From Nematostella vectensis (lineage: Eukaryota; Cnidaria; Anthozoa; Actiniaria; Edwardsiidae): DNA of 62,000 nucleotides. The translations under genes and the position numbers were made by a program. Where the stretch lies: contig NC_064041.1 in assembly GCF_932526225.1 (NCBI RefSeq), forward strand, positions 13,796,951 to 13,858,950. The letters are read 5' to 3'. The notes below the pieces were generated by a model. That model had not been told where the DNA came from and did not search any database. It saw only the letters and a program-made list of their open reading frames with translations. The number at the start of each line of letters is the position of its first letter. The first letter of the stretch is position 1. Shown here in pieces: positions 1-12,504 of this stretch.

Positions 1-621
1 GTTGATCCAATCCTAAGTTAAACTAACACACAATGACATTAATGTTTACTTCTACAAATAAATTTACGAATAGTGAAGCGAAAAAAACGCGGCTACAATC
101 GGTGCGGAGTGATTGTACTACAGCTCCTGTCAAGTTGAGCACTCGTCGCTCTCGTTACATGAATTTCATGTCACATTTCACGAATTTAGCTATGCGAAAT
201 CACGGGTCACGAAAGTAAAAATACCTCAATCACGGATCACGATAGAGTACTCGGTCACGATTCACAAATTTATTTTTGGCTTATCACGAATTTAATTTAG
301 GGCCAATCACGAATAACGAAAATACTCTTCACCGCCCTTTTTAGAAATATTCGTATCCTGGACTCCTGGATTGCGCATGCCAAATAACAGCCCCCAAACC
401 GAGACTCGTTGAACCAAGAAGCCTGATTTGACACCCACGCCCCCCCCCCCCCCCCCCCTCGGGATAATAAATGAACTTTCCCTTAGGCTAACATATCACT
501 TGTAATGGTCTTGTGTTTGTTTGATTTGGTCTTGTTTACTACGGTTTTCTATTTTACGCCGACGATTTCAAACAGCTAATCCGCCTTCTGTCTTCCGTCA
601 TTGAAAATCCTTCAAACGTTT

Positions 622-945
622 CATTGGCCACCACACAGGCTTACCAACCTCTCAGTCAGTCTCCAGTCAATCCAAGTAACTAGCTCGAATATTTTCACGA
701 TTAACCACCTCCTGTATAATTGTCCTATAATTGTCTTATATCCTAGAATAAAGGTCACAATAAACTCTCATTGCTTTGTGATGTGTATTTATTCAGAATA
801 AGAGGTATTTCTAACGTTTAAGCAGTTGAGGGATTCCACGTTACTATAATTATACAGGAGGTGATCAATCGTAAAAATATTCGAGCTAGTTACTGGGATT
901 GACTGGAGACTGATGAGGTTGGTAAGCCTGTGGCCAGCACTGACC
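622..945. repeat. Foldback (inverted-repeat) element
   Basis: The sequence at about 625-722 reappears as its reverse complement at about 850-941; both arms share the aggcttaccaacct and cctcctgtataattg blocks. The arms are about 95 bp and the loop about 125 bp. No coding content is seen, so this is a MITE-like non-autonomous element. Its exact ends and target-site duplication were not resolved. Confidence 0.6.
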
Positions 946-1446
946 TTTTCCGCAAGGCGCTGGACCGCCCATCAAAAATCAATAAATGTTATTTCGTTAG
1001 TTTAAATGACGGAAGCTAAAAAAATAGTGGTTTTGAATCATTGACTAGAGTTCTCAATTGTAGTAAGCTGTTTGCAAGAAAAATATCTTTCTCTAATAAC
1101 CTCATGTTTAGGCATCGAATTATTGGAAGAATAAAGGCCGACCTTATAGTTCGGAAAGCTAACGGTCAGCTCTGTTCATTCGGGTTCAAATGACGGGCGC
1201 TTTTGGAGCGGACCCAGAGAGAAAGCTGTGAATTAAAAGATGACGTCATAAAAAGATGGCCGAACGGCCGAGAGACGCCTGTGGACAAGTTTAAAGGGCG
1301 GATAACCAGAAAAATGTACCAAAGATTCTTATAATTTTTATAACACCAATGCAAATCGTGTTCACATAAAGTTTCTTCCAATGTTGAGTGAAAACAATAT
1401 AAATGTGTGGCGGACAAGGGCTCTTTAAAATGATACCATAACATAC

Positions 1447-2065
1447 CCAATCCACGCGTAGATGGCGATCATCGCGATAAGCATCCCTAAGAACACCGTC
1501 CCGAGAATAAAACCGTTTAGCTTGGAGCTCCGTTGTCCGCAGAAGACCTCCCCTTTGCTGGTCACACCCAGACAGGCCGAGAAGACTGTGTCGAGGCTAA
1601 GAAGCGCGCTAATCCACGTGACCGCAACGGCATACTTGACCCACCCTGACAAAGCCTTGTGCTTCAAGGGTCGTTTGACGGCGAACAGCCTGTCCAGTGA
1701 TATAAACAACAGGCTGAACAACGAGACGTAACAAGAGGAGTAAAATATCGTGTAGAAACTCCGGCACGTGATTTCCCCTAACAGGCCTTTAAACCATGTG
1801 TTGGTCCAGAAGGACTTGGTCGTGATTGGGCAGCCGACCAGCGTGGAGATGACGTCACTGATTGCCATATTTAGGATGAGGATGTTGGTACTATTGCGCA
1901 TGCCCGGTCTGCTCGTGACGTAGATAATCAGTACGTTTGCGACTGACGAGAGGAAACTGGTGAAAACTGCAGGTGCTGTCAAAGATACTTTGACTTCGTG
2001 ACTAATGCTGAAGAAGAATTCATTGCATCCCGCTCTTGATGACTCAACCCAGGGGGGTTTAGACA
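1447..2065 (-). CDS. Internal exon of a class A (rhodopsin-like) GPCR, TM1 to TM5
   Basis: This is one open exon of about 206 codons encoding a plasma-membrane receptor; the ligand is unknown. The translation shows TM1 with the Asn of SSVANVLIIYV, TM2 with the conserved Asp of LNMAISD, a Cys at the top of TM3 (EITCRSF), the TM3 end LDRLFAVKRP (DRL in place of DRY), the TM4 Trp of AVTWISALLSL, a loop-2 Cys in GEVFCGQ, and TM5 ending at AIYAWIG. The exon is bounded by a pyrimidine-rich tract ending ctctcag just above 2065 and by a gtatgt donor at 1446-1441. It is therefore a spliced internal exon and not an intronless receptor. TM6, TM7 and the first exon were not found. Codons upstream of the AG and downstream of the donor stay open briefly but have no GPCR character. 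Family call is good; the subtype cannot be named. Confidence 0.75.
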
Positions 2066-2289
2066 CTGAGAGAAAGAGACAGGCAATTTAGAATAATACT
2101 GGAGAATGTCCAATTCTTCTTTTTGTTTAAACTCATTCAGGGATCCCCTTGTGTGCAAGGAACCCCTTATCTAGGAATCCTCTTATCAAGAAATCACCTT
2201 TTTTACGATCCCCTTATTCTATTTTATTTTATTTATAAGGCATAATGAAATAATCTGCTTGTCTAGAAACCCCCTTTTCTATAAGCCGT

Positions 2290-3425
2290 TTTGTCTGGGA
2301 ATTTCCTATTTACAAATACTGTCTAGGAAATTCCTATTTACAAATACCTTTGTCTAGGGATTTCCTATTTACAAATCCCTTTGTCTAGGAATTCCTTATT
2401 TACAAATCCCTTTGTCTAGGAATTTCCTATTTAGAAATCCCTTTGTCTAGGAATTCCCTATTTTCAAATCCCTTTGTCTAGGAATTCCCTATTTACAAAT
2501 CCCTTTGTCTAGGAATTTCCTATTTACAAATCCCTTTTTCTAGGAATTCCCTATTTACAAATCCCTTTGTCTAGGAATTCCCTTATTTACAAATCCCTTT
2601 GCCTAGGAATTCCCTTATTTACAAATCCCTTTGTCTAGGAATTCCCTATTTACAAATCCCTTTGTCTAGGAATTCCCTTATTTACGAATACCTTTGTTTA
2701 GGAATTCCCTTATTTACAAATCCCTTTGTCTAGGAATTCCCTATTTACAAATCTCTGTCTAGGAATTCCCTATTTACAAATCCCTTTGTCTAGGAATTCC
2801 CTTATTTACAAATCCCTTTTTCTAGGAATTCCCTTATTTACGAATCCCTTTGTCTAGGAATTCCCTTATTTACGAATCTTTTTGTCTAGGAATTCGCTTA
2901 TTTACGAATCCCTTTTCTAGGAATTCCCTTATTTACAAATCCCTTTGTCTAGGAATTCCCTTATTTACGAATACCTTTGTTTAGGAATTCCCTTATTTAC
3001 GAATCCCTTTGTCTAGGAATTCCCTTATTTAAGAATCTTTGTCTAGGAAATCCCTTATTTACAAATCCCTTTGTCTAGGAATTCCCTTATTTACAAATCC
3101 CTTTTTCTAGGAATTCCCTTATTTACGAATCCCTTTGTCTAGGAATTCCCTTATTTACGAATCCCTTTGGCTAGGAATTTCCTTATTTACGAATCCCTTT
3201 TCTAGGAATTCCCTTATTTACAAATCCTTTTGTCTAGGAATTCCCTTATTTACGAATCCCTTTGTCTAGGAATTTCCTTATTTACAAATCCCTTTGTCTA
3301 GGAATTCCCTTATTTACATATCCCTTTGTCTAGGCATCCCCTTATTTACGAATCCCTTTGTCTAGGAATTCCCTTTTTTTACGAATCCCTTTTTCAAGGA
3401 ATTCCCTTATTTACGAATAACTTTG
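2290..3425. repeat. 32-bp minisatellite
   Basis: About 35 tandem copies of a unit close to aggaattcccttatttacaa plus atccctttgtct. Units vary by substitutions and 1-2 bp indels, so no long frame survives. Many units contain a GAATTC site. The array lies upstream of the GPCR exon on that exon's strand. Confidence 0.9.
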
Positions 3426-3629
3426 TCCACCCGAGTTCGTGTGCTGGGTTTGTACCATTTAAGTATGGTAAAGGTGCATATGACATGTTCCACGTCTCCA
3501 TTCCCACGCTTGGCCCCACAGACACTGCAAGTAAAAATACATCTCGCTAGTTACATTTGTTTATGATATAAGAAGGCGGTTCAGCGCAGCCTCCACGAAT
3601 AAATGTATTAGAGTAGTTCTAAATAGAGT

Positions 3630-5330
3630 ACAGTGGAACCTGGATTTTACGATGCTGGATTTTACGATAACGTCTATTTTACGATGGCGTTTCTTTCTCC
3701 CGGCGGAAATTCAGTGAAATGTACGAGAAATTACCTCGATTTTACGAAATTGGATACAACGATATTTTCGATTTCACGATACACATCTGTTCTCCCAAGC
3801 GTAATTTTGACCTCGATACAACGGTATTACTGATCTGTCTATCAAACACCAGGGAGGAGGGGGCAGGGGCCTTTTTAAACCAACGGGTTTCAAGCGGTAT
3901 GCAACCGACAACAAATTTATTAAACAGTTTAAAATCCCAGCGTTCTTATATATAGTATTTGGAACCACCAGCCACCCCTTTCCCTGAGACCACTACCCGC
4001 CAATCCCCCCCACTTATGGGACCACTCTCTGCCCCTGAAAACGAGAGAAAAACTCAAGACACCACAAATGGTACAGTACAGTTAACCGATTTTTTGACGT
4101 GACAGATTACAAACAGCGTGACTTTTGACGTGAGAGATTACAAACAGCGTGACTTTTGACGTGACAGATTACAAACAGCGTGACTTTTGACGTGACAGAT
4201 TACAAACAGCGTGACTTTTCTCGTGACAGATAACAAACAGCGTGACTTTTGACGTGACAGATTACAAACAGCGTGACTTTTTGACGTGACAGATTACAAA
4301 CAGCGTGACTTTTGACGTGACAGATTACAAACAGCGTGACTTTTGACGTGACAGATTACAAACAGCGTGACTTTTGACGTGACAGATTACAAACAGCGTG
4401 ACTTTTGACGTGACAGATTACAAACAGCGTGACTTTTGACGTGACAGATTACAAACAGCGTGACTTTTGACGTGACAGATTACAAACAGCGTGACTTTTG
4501 ACGTGACAGATTACAAACAGCGTGACTTTTGACGTGACAGATTACAAACAGCGTGACTTTTGACGTGACAGATTACAAACAGCGTGACTTTTGACGTGAC
4601 AGATTACAAACAGCGTGACTTTTGACGTGACAGATTACAAACAGCGTGACTTTTGACGTGACAGATTACAAACAGCGTGACTTTTGACGTGACAGATTAC
4701 AAACAGCGGGACTTTTGACGTGACAGATTACAAACAGCGTGACTTTTTATGAAGTTTTTTCTCTTAAATAGCTTTATTTCTCAATGAATTTTATACCAAT
4801 TGCAACCAAATTTACCGGGAGATGTCAAGAGCTGCAAATAAACTACGTGAGAAAGTTTTTAACATAATATGGCCATTTCAAAGAACATTGGATATTTCCT
4901 CTAAAATCTGTAAGATATTCAATGTTGTTATATGCTTTTAAATGATGTATACAGTATACATATCAGTGTTTATGTTACAAGGGAAAACCTGTGGTACACG
5001 GTCTGTATATTGCGCAAATCAAATGAACGCGATAGATTCCTGTGATTTAATTTATTGCAAACACAGTGAACCACAATTTATTTAAATACTATCGAAATCA
5101 ATCCCTGCAGGTTCCGAGGCCCTTGACATGGGATGCGATGTGCATGCTCAGACAAAAAGTCACCCTGTTCAGATTACACTTTTACAGAGACTCACTGTAC
5201 TGTCTTACACAGAGTACAGTTACAATATTATTATTTTGTAAAAGTTGATAATTAACTCGACCTCTCTACAACGATATTTCCAATGGGTTTTTCTTTATAT
5301 CGTAAAATCGAGGTCCTCTTTGGAACGATA
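3630..5330. mobile_element. Possible pogo/Tc1-mariner-like non-autonomous element
   Basis: The left end reads cagtggaacctggattttac after a ta. Near 5285-5320 the sequence atcgtaaaatcgaggtcctc looks like a decayed inverted copy of that end. Cagtggaacct followed by cgatttta-type repeats is typical of pogo-like termini. The interior holds no transposase and is partly occupied by the 31-bp array. The ends are imperfect, so the call is tentative. Confidence 0.35.
4096..4747. repeat. 31-bp minisatellite
   Basis: About 21 near-identical copies of gacgtgacagattacaaaca plus gcgtgactttt. Only a handful of substitutions and one extra T are visible, so this array is more homogeneous than the 32-bp array before it. 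No coding role is seen. Confidence 0.93.
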
Positions 5331-5447
5331 CCTCGCAAAGCTCTCCTTATGAGTTGGTTAGCGGGCGGTGGACGGGAAGGAGATTTGAGCGGATGACGTT
5401 TTTTGCATGAATTCCAGTATTTCAAAATTTCAAATTAGGGGTGCAAC

Positions 5448-5540
5448 CAGGAGGTCCTCCCCCCTCCCCCTCCCCCTCCCCGCTCCCCCCCGCTCCCCCC
5501 TCCCCCTCCCCGCTCCCCCCCGCTCCCCCCTCTCCCTGTG
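5448..5540. repeat. C-rich pyrimidine tract
   Basis: About 90 bp made almost only of C runs of 4-7 separated by single T or G (cccctcccc, cgctcccccc). The minus strand has many G runs and could form quadruplexes. The translated frame over it is Arg/Gly low complexity and not a gene. Confidence 0.8.
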
Positions 5541-5817
5541 TACGCGCCTATGCCAAGTGTACTCGTGATTAACAGTAGGGCTCAAGATAGCTGTTAGAAG
5601 GAAATGCTTATCGTTCGATTTCGGATTGTTCAAGGACTTTAAGTATTTATTCTTCCTGTCACCAAACTTTGGTTCAATTGGTGATGGATCAAAAATCATA
5701 AAAAAATGTCAGGTGCTGAAAATTATTAATAATGGCGACTCGTAATTTAACTCTAGACATTAAAATTCACTATTAGAAGTCATGGTATAAGTTTTGATGC
5801 AATGTAGTGATATTCAA

Positions 5818-7673
5818 AGTAAGGGGAACTCCGAGGCATATAGGGATTTGTTTTACTTTAAGACGGGAAATGAGCAAACTAAGGGGACATCAATACATTC
5901 ATCGAACTCCGAGGCATGTAGGGATTTGTTTTACTTTAAGACGGGAAATGAGCAAACTAAGGGGACATCAATACATTCATCGAACTCCGAGGCATATAGG
6001 GATTTGTTTTACTTTAAGGCGGGAAATGAGCAAACTAAGGGGACATCAATACATTCATCGAACTCCGAGGCATATAGGGATTTGTTTTACTTTAAGACGG
6101 GAAATGAGCAAACTAAGGGGACATCAATACATTCATCGAACTCCGAGGCATATAGGGATTTGTTTTACTTTAAGACGGGAAATGAGCAAACTAAGGGGAC
6201 ATCAATACATTCATCGAACTCCGAGGCATGTAGGGATTTGTTTTACTTTAAGACGGGAAATGAGCAAACTAAGGGGACATCAATACATTCATCGAACTCC
6301 GAGGCATGTAGGGATTTGTTTTACTTTTAAGACGGGAAATGAGCAAACTAAGGGGACATCAATACATTCATCGAACTCCGAGGCATGTAGGGATTTGTTT
6401 TACTTTAAGACGGGAAATGAGCAAACTAAGGGGACATCAATACATTCATCGAACTCCGAGGCATATAGGGATTTGTTTTACTTTAAGACGGGAAATGAGC
6501 AAACTAAGGGGACATCAATACATTCATCGAACTCCGAGGCATGTAGGGATTTGTTTTACTTTAAGACGGGAAATGAGCAAACTAAGGGGACATCAATACA
6601 TTCATCGAACTCCGAGGCATATAGGGATTTGTTTTACTTTAAGACGGGAAATGAGCAAACTAAGGGGACATCAATACATTCATCGAACTCCGAGGCATGT
6701 AGGGATTTGTTTTACTTTAAGACGGGAAATGAGCAAACTAAGGGGACATCAATACATTCATCGAACTCCGAGGCATATAGGGATTTGTTTTACTTTAAGA
6801 CGGGAAATGAGCAAACTAAGGGGACATCAATACATTCATCGAACTCCGAGGCATATAGGGATTTGTTTCACTTTAAGACGGGAAATGAGCAAACTAAGGG
6901 GACATCAATACATTCATCGAACTCCGAGGCATGTAGGGATTTGTTTTACTTTAAGACGGGAAATGAGCAAACTAAGGGGACATCAATACATTCATCGAAC
7001 TCCGAGGCATGTAGGGATTTGTTTTACTTTAAGACGGGAAATGAGCAAACTAAGGGGACATCAATACATTCATCGAACTCCGAGGCATGTAGGGATTTGT
7101 TTTACTTTAAGACGGGAAATGAGCAAACTAAGGGGACATCAATACATTCATCGAACTCCGAGGCATGTAGGGATTTGTTTTACTTTAAGACGGGAAATGA
7201 GCAAACTAAGGGGACATCAATACATTCATCGAACTCCGAGGCATGTAGGGATTTGTTTTACTTTAAGACGGGAAATGAGCAAACTAAGGGGACATCAATA
7301 CATTCATCGAACTCCGAGGCATGTAGGGATTTGTTTTACTTTAAGACGGGAAATGAGCAAACTAAGGGGACATCAATACATTCATCGAACTCCGAGGCAT
7401 GTAGGGATTTGTTTTACTTTAAGACGGGAAATGAGCAAACTAAGGGGACATCAATACATTCATCGAACTCCGAGGCATGTAGGGATTTGTTTTACTTTAA
7501 GACGGGAAATGAGCAAACTAAGGGGACATCAATACATTCATCGAACTCCGAGGCATATAGGGATTTGTTTCACTTTAAGACGGGAAATGAGCAAACTAAG
7601 GGGACATCAATACATTCATCGAACTCCGAGGCATATAGGGATTTGTTTTACTTTAAGACGGGAAATGAGTTGA
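5818..7673. repeat. 78-bp minisatellite with stop-free frames
   Basis: About 24 copies of a 78-bp unit, for example aagacgggaaatgagcaaac followed by taaggggacatcaatacatt. Since 78 is a multiple of 3, open frames run through it, giving a 26-aa periodic translation (KTGNEQTKGTSIHSSNSEA and so on). Units differ at a few positions only (gcatgt/gcatat, tttac/ttcac). One unit has an extra T near 6326 that shifts the frame. No start context, splice signals or protein family were recognised, so I treat it as non-coding. Confidence 0.85.
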
Positions 7674-7679
7674 ATAACC

Positions 7680-9970
7680 TGTCAGCCGCCACTCTGGAAT
7701 CCACTTCTGTTCTAAACAATTTAACTTTTATTTTTTATTTATAAATGTTTTGTTATTTTGACATCGCCCCAAATGTCTTGCCTGATGGGTATTCCCCTTA
7801 GAATATAAGCACTGTTATTTCTTGTCGATTTTCAGAAACATTTCCTGGTTTACATTTCACAAATGCACCTGTCGTGATATACTTCATTTATCTACCCCCT
7901 TCTCTTCCCCTCCCTTTTGGATCGTGCCTCCCCCTTCGAGAAATGTCGCTAGCATCTATGAAGTCTTCAAACGTTTTTTTAGCGTACACCTTTTGCAATT
8001 AAATGACTTATTACGTACCGAGATGCCGTTGGAACTCAGTCTTACTGGCTAAGAGCCTCTAGGGGTTCCTTTTCTCACCCGTCTAAGGTCGGCCGTAAAT
8101 GTTTTTAGTCGTCTTTGTACGATAGGCGAAGTGTAACCCGATGGACGCGAACGTGAAATGAAGTTAGTGGTACAAAAATGAAATAATAGTAATTACTTGT
8201 GAAAAACAAATTAAAAATTTTCAGCTGCCTATTTCATTGAAGCTGCTTTATTAAAAAGTCAGGTATTGATGAGATCGAGTAAAGAGATCAATTTCAAAGT
8301 ATGACGCGCTTTACGGCCACCTAGCGGACGTACAGAGGGCAGGAGGGTACATAGATAATAGTAAAATATTTGTCCCTCAGAAAGCAAGTGTCCAGATAAA
8401 TTTCAAAAAGCCTTTTATTTTTATATTTATGAGACTAGCCAGTTTATAGTTCAACGTTGAAATAGGTGTTTATTGAAATGAAAAGAGAAATCATTTTTGA
8501 TATGTCAAGAAATTGGATATCAATAATTGAAATGGGATTGATCTTTGTATATTTCCTCTGCTCTTTTGGCAGCCCAAATGCTATTTATTCACTTGGAAAA
8601 GTATTTTAATTTTGTCGCTAGCAAATGATTATCTAAACCATAAAAATCAATTCTAGCCTTGAATAAACGCCTTCAAATCTTGAGGAAATTTAATCATGTT
8701 TGAATTCACATATTTCGATCCCCATATCTGACATTACATCGCCCTCATATTTATTTAATTTTACAATGAAATAAAGGCGGCAGGAAATTATAAAATATGA
8801 TATATATGATTGTGGCATTGATAAGCCTTTATAGTCTTTTTGCTTCTTCATCTTGACCAGTGATTGATCAATCTGACCATATCGACCGGCTTTCATGTGA
8901 ATCTTATTGTCAATACTCTGTGAAAGAAATAGAATGGAGTTATTCGTGGCCCTGTGCTCTGTGTTCGCGTTTTTCCAACCTTTCTTGCTCCGTGCAACTT
9001 TGTCACATGTGAAACAAAGCGCGTTCAGATACTCAATTTTTGATTCTAATTTCTCATAAACGCAGGTTTATGAGAAATTTAGAAGATGCGCGGCTTGCAC
9101 TCAAATGTTGAAAAGGAATAATTCTTCGTTTTTCGAATAATCTTTAAAAATACGCTTGTATTGACTATCTGGAATTTACTCTTGTGCAACACTGGTCCTC
9201 TTGCCTCTCTCAAGTTGCCTTAAGGTTTGGACTTAGCAGGGGGCGTAAATTCGAGGATAGATCTTTGTAGGCGAGAGTGCATTTTTTTAAAGATTGCGAG
9301 GACAATTTTGGCGTAAAATAAAGATTCGTCAATCGCGGAGTTTGACAGGTCGGTTTTAAGCCAACAATTCGTGTGCTTCAAGCTGAAGTATTGGTAGGTG
9401 TTACTGTGAATTAAGAAAAAAATTAATCGCGAAGATTTCGAGATTTTTATTTTAATATAAAATTATTGCTTAAATTTAACTTGCATGAAAAAAATTTGGA
9501 TTTTCAAGAAAAGTGAATCTAGCGGAATATGATTAAGCATAGATGTATTAATAAAATCTGAAAAAATTACGAAAATCGCGCCAAAAATGAGTCTTCTGTA
9601 GGGAACTTAGTATAAGCTGTTTATCCCAAACAACCTCGGCGCGCCACCCACGTCCTCCCTTTGTGTATTTCAGTGCAAAATTCAATAAGGCCCTACTTTT
9701 GACAAATGAATTCTGTTATATTAGCTTCAGTGTAGCACACCTTGCAGTGTAGTATTATTTTAAAGTAAACTGAGGAATGAAAAGCTTTTGAGTAGTGTTC
9801 AGCTAAACATGAATTATCTAAGTAGTCGAACCATAGCAGGTCCCGGATGTACACAAGATTCGTATAAATAACACAGGGTATCCAAACATGACTAAGCAAA
9901 ATACTACACCAATTCCTCTTCCTCCACTAGCCCCATTGTCCTAAATTGTTTAATTAATCTGGCTTTTATT
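7680..9970. other. Intergenic or intronic stretch, nothing recognised
   Basis: AT-rich sequence without a supportable exon on either strand. CRAT copy C should have exons 1-6 upstream of 9975, but no match to those exons of copies A or B was seen here. They may be missing, highly diverged, or beyond the repeat arrays. Confidence 0.5.
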
Positions 9971-9974
9971 TTAG

Positions 9975-10094
9975 AAATGACTACAAGTCGATTGAAATCG
10001 CTGCATCAAATCTTCCTGCTCCAAAGAAAATAAAATGGAATTTGAAAGCATCTTCTCTTGAGGCAATAGAGAAAGCAAAGCAGAGACTCCAGAG
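9975..10094 (+). CDS. CRAT copy C, exon equivalent to exon 7
   Basis: Acceptor ttttag, donor gtgcgt. It encodes NDYKSIEIAASNLPAPKKIK and the following WNLKASSLEAIEK segment. It is 120 nt, one codon shorter than in A and B. It enters with a split codon completed by its first base. Confidence 0.85.
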
Positions 10095-12504
10095 GTGCGT
10101 GCCGAATCTTGTCGTCAGTCGGTCGGTCGGCCGGCACTCACTCGGTCGGCCTTCGAGAGGTCGGTCGGCCGGCCGGTGATTTGTACGGAGAACTGCCATT
10201 TGATATTCGCCATTTGCACAGACAACTTGATTTGAAATATGTGATGTTTTGACCTCTTGCTGTAGGGATATTAATGCCGTAGAAGTTAAACTCTTCGAGT
10301 TTCAAGGTTATGGAAAGGACTTTATCAAGTCTCAGAAACTTAGTCCCGATGCTTGGTTCCAGATATCCCTTCAGCTCGCATTTTACAGGTAAAATATCTC
10401 GTGTTTATTAGAATGTAGTAACTGCCACTTTGAAAGATATAGGGTCCCATGATTTCGTGATGAGCGTGGGTTCATAGATTGCTTAAAAACTCAGAAATCT
10501 AGGCCAGTTGCCTGTTTTTTTTAGGGGGGGGGGGGCACGTTTACACATTTAGCGGATCATTTTCTCTTAGGTAGCTCGTCCTAGCTCGCAGTGGTACTCA
10601 ATTTTCATTCAGTCCTTCCTTCCAGTCCGAGAAGCTTTTTCGGGGGTCCGACTTATCAAGGGTTCGAGTTTGTGTCCTTTTCCCCTTGATGTGAATGGGG
10701 CTTGATGTCATGACAGAGTTTGTGTCGTTAACCATTGTTATGCAAATGAGGCTGGATTTCATGACAGGCTACATGGTCATGTTGCCGCACCGTACGAGAC
10801 TGCCACCGTTCGCAAGTTCAAGCTTGGACGGTCGGATAGCATTAGAAGCGCGTCTATTCCCACGCTTGAGTTCGTCAAGGCGATGAGCAAGAGTTATACC
10901 TCTGTAGGTAGCCTTCCATGCTTGCGTTTTACCGAGGTTTCGGATTGGGTTTCCTGTGGTGAGTAGGAGTTGTGACGTCACAGGAAACCGTCTTCCCAGC
11001 AGTCCCTGGAATCCCGAATAGTGTTATTATAGTAAAATTGAATAAGTTGGGGGGGGGGGGGGGGGGGTGTAGAAGGAGCGGCAAGGAAAATAGGATCTGA
11101 TAAAGCAGAAAAAAGACGGGAAGAGGACAGGCCGTGGGACATGGGAGGCCTTAGGCAGTGAAAGGTGTGGAAGAATGCCAAGAGATCTGTGAGCTACCTG
11201 TGTTTAAAGAATAATTCATACCAATCTAGAGGTCGTGTTTTACTTTTACAAAAGAAACCTGAATTCCACACCGCCAAAAAAGCACGACGAGTGAATGTCG
11301 ATTGGAGGCAGCCGACTGCCGATTATTTGAAGCCTGAGCGCCACAAGCCAGATGGACCCGCCCATACCCTGCTCGTTGACTTTCAATCATGCCTTTTAAT
11401 ATTTCGCTTTATTTCCACAGCAAGCTGAGCGCCACAATCTGATGCGTGAAGCCATATCTTATCACTCTAAACTCACCAAAGAGGTAGGCACGAAACGCGC
11501 AACTTTACTTGAACCTCGATACTCGACATACGATATTCTCGGTATAGCGATACTCGGTATGCGACATTCTCGGCGATAACGATACTCGATATGCGACATT
11601 TCGGCATAACGACACTTTATATACGATATGCGAAATCTAGAAAAAGAACAGGTGCGGCCAGGGTCGGTAGCCAACGTCCCCCCATCTCCCTTCCCTCGAT
11701 CCGCGTCGTCCAGATCCCTTATCATTGTCACATCTTTCTTCCCGATCTCTTCTTCTTCATAACTGCTTGCAAACTAATATCGTTTTTGCTTTATTCCAGG
11801 CCATGAATGGCCAAGGCATCGATCGTCATCTTTTCGCCCTAAAGTGCGCGTCACAAGAGGCGGGCATGGATCTCCCCGCTGTCTTCGCCGACCCAACTCA
11901 CAAGTATTTCTTTGATTGCAAGCTTTCGACAAGTCAGGTAAGATTGAAACTCATTTCCGTCTTTGGCGTTTTTTGTTAATGGATAATAGGTGAAATGGGG
12001 GTTTTGTATTTTACGATCCGAGCTTGAATTTGCATCGAGAAACAAAGTGTATAGCTGTCTGCCAGACTCGCAGTAAAGCTCCTTTCAGTGAAATGAAAAA
12101 AAAAAAACTGTTATTACTCTATTGGGATTTTTGCTGGCCTTCCGGGTCACGTGGGTCGGAAAACGCTAGTCTGCTTCGCAGTTTTTTTTAGTGTCACGCA
12201 CGTCTTCCATGAGTAGACAAAAACGCGGAATTTCGACCTATTTTTAATATTTAAGCTACCGTGCATTTTTGTAATAGTATGCGTGTCCATGTCACAGGTT
12301 CCAATGCCTCATAGATGCTGGACTCTTTTCGGTCCCATGGTGACGGACGGCTACGGGATTTGCTATAACCAACTCCCCGACCGGGTATTATACTGCCTCA
12401 CAACGGACGACACAAACCCGATAACCGACGCTGGCCATTTTGCCGCGGTCTTGAAAAAGTCGCTCAACGACATGCAGCTTCTGGCGACAACATCCAAGTT
12501 GTAA
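9975..12504 (+). CDS. CRAT-like: Carnitine O-acetyltransferase-like copy C, six C-terminal exons
   Basis: Transfers short acyl groups between CoA and carnitine (family knowledge). Six exons are visible: 9975-10094, 10266-10388, 10768-10903, 11421-11483, 11800-11937 and 12298-12504, all with GT..AG borders and the same phases as exons 7-12 of copies A and B. The translation contains FQGYGKDFIKSQKLSPDAWF, PYETATVRKFKLGRSDSIRS, IDRHLFALK, KLSTSQ, and FGPMVTDGYGICYN. It ends SKL-stop, a canonical peroxisomal PTS1. The first visible exon starts mid-codon, so upstream exons must exist or have been lost; they include the one with the catalytic His. Carnitine-site Tyr and Arg are kept; the human Thr465 equivalent is Ser. 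Protein divergence from A/B is much larger than A versus B, so this is the older paralogue. Whether it is a functional gene or a 5'-truncated copy cannot be decided here. Confidence 0.85.
10266..10388 (+). CDS. CRAT copy C, exon equivalent to exon 8
   Basis: Acceptor tgctgtag, donor gtaaaa; 123 nt as in A and B. It encodes the FQGYGKDFIKSQKLSPDAWF core and QISLQLAFYR, the strongest match to the family in this copy. Confidence 0.9.
10768..10903 (+). CDS. CRAT copy C, exon equivalent to exon 9
   Basis: Acceptor atgacag, donor gtaggt; 136 nt as in A and B. It holds PYETATVRKFKLGRSDSIRS: the carnitine-site Tyr is present, and the Thr of the usual GRT is Ser. Confidence 0.88.
11421..11483 (+). 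CDS. CRAT copy C, exon equivalent to exon 10
   Basis: 63-nt exon after atttccacag and before gtaggc. It encodes QAERHNLMREAISYHSKLTK and a final Glu; same length and phase as in A and B. Confidence 0.88.
11800..11937 (+). CDS. CRAT copy C, exon equivalent to exon 11
   Basis: 138-nt exon after ttattccag and before gtaaga. It contains IDRHLFALK (carnitine-site Arg kept) and ends at KLSTSQ, the intact STS motif. Confidence 0.9.
12298..12504 (+). CDS. CRAT copy C, terminal exon ending in SKL
   Basis: 207-nt exon after gtcacag, identical in length to the terminal exon of A. The motif FGPMVTDGYGICYN is present. The last codons are Ser-Lys-Leu and TAA, a canonical type 1 peroxisomal signal. AATAAA-like sites lie some 380 bp downstream near 12885. 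Confidence 0.9.
   Translation, partial: VPMPHRCWTLFGPMVTDGYGICYNQLPDRVLYCLTTDDTNPITDAGHFAAVLKKSLNDMQLLATTSKL

Noticed and set aside
1166-1450. 94-codon frame after the GPCR exon
   Set aside because: Follows a good gtatgt donor in a different frame and has no membrane helices; intron.
5807-7744. 645-codon open frame
   Set aside because: Product of a 78-bp tandem repeat; no start context, splice sites or family match. Annotated as a minisatellite.
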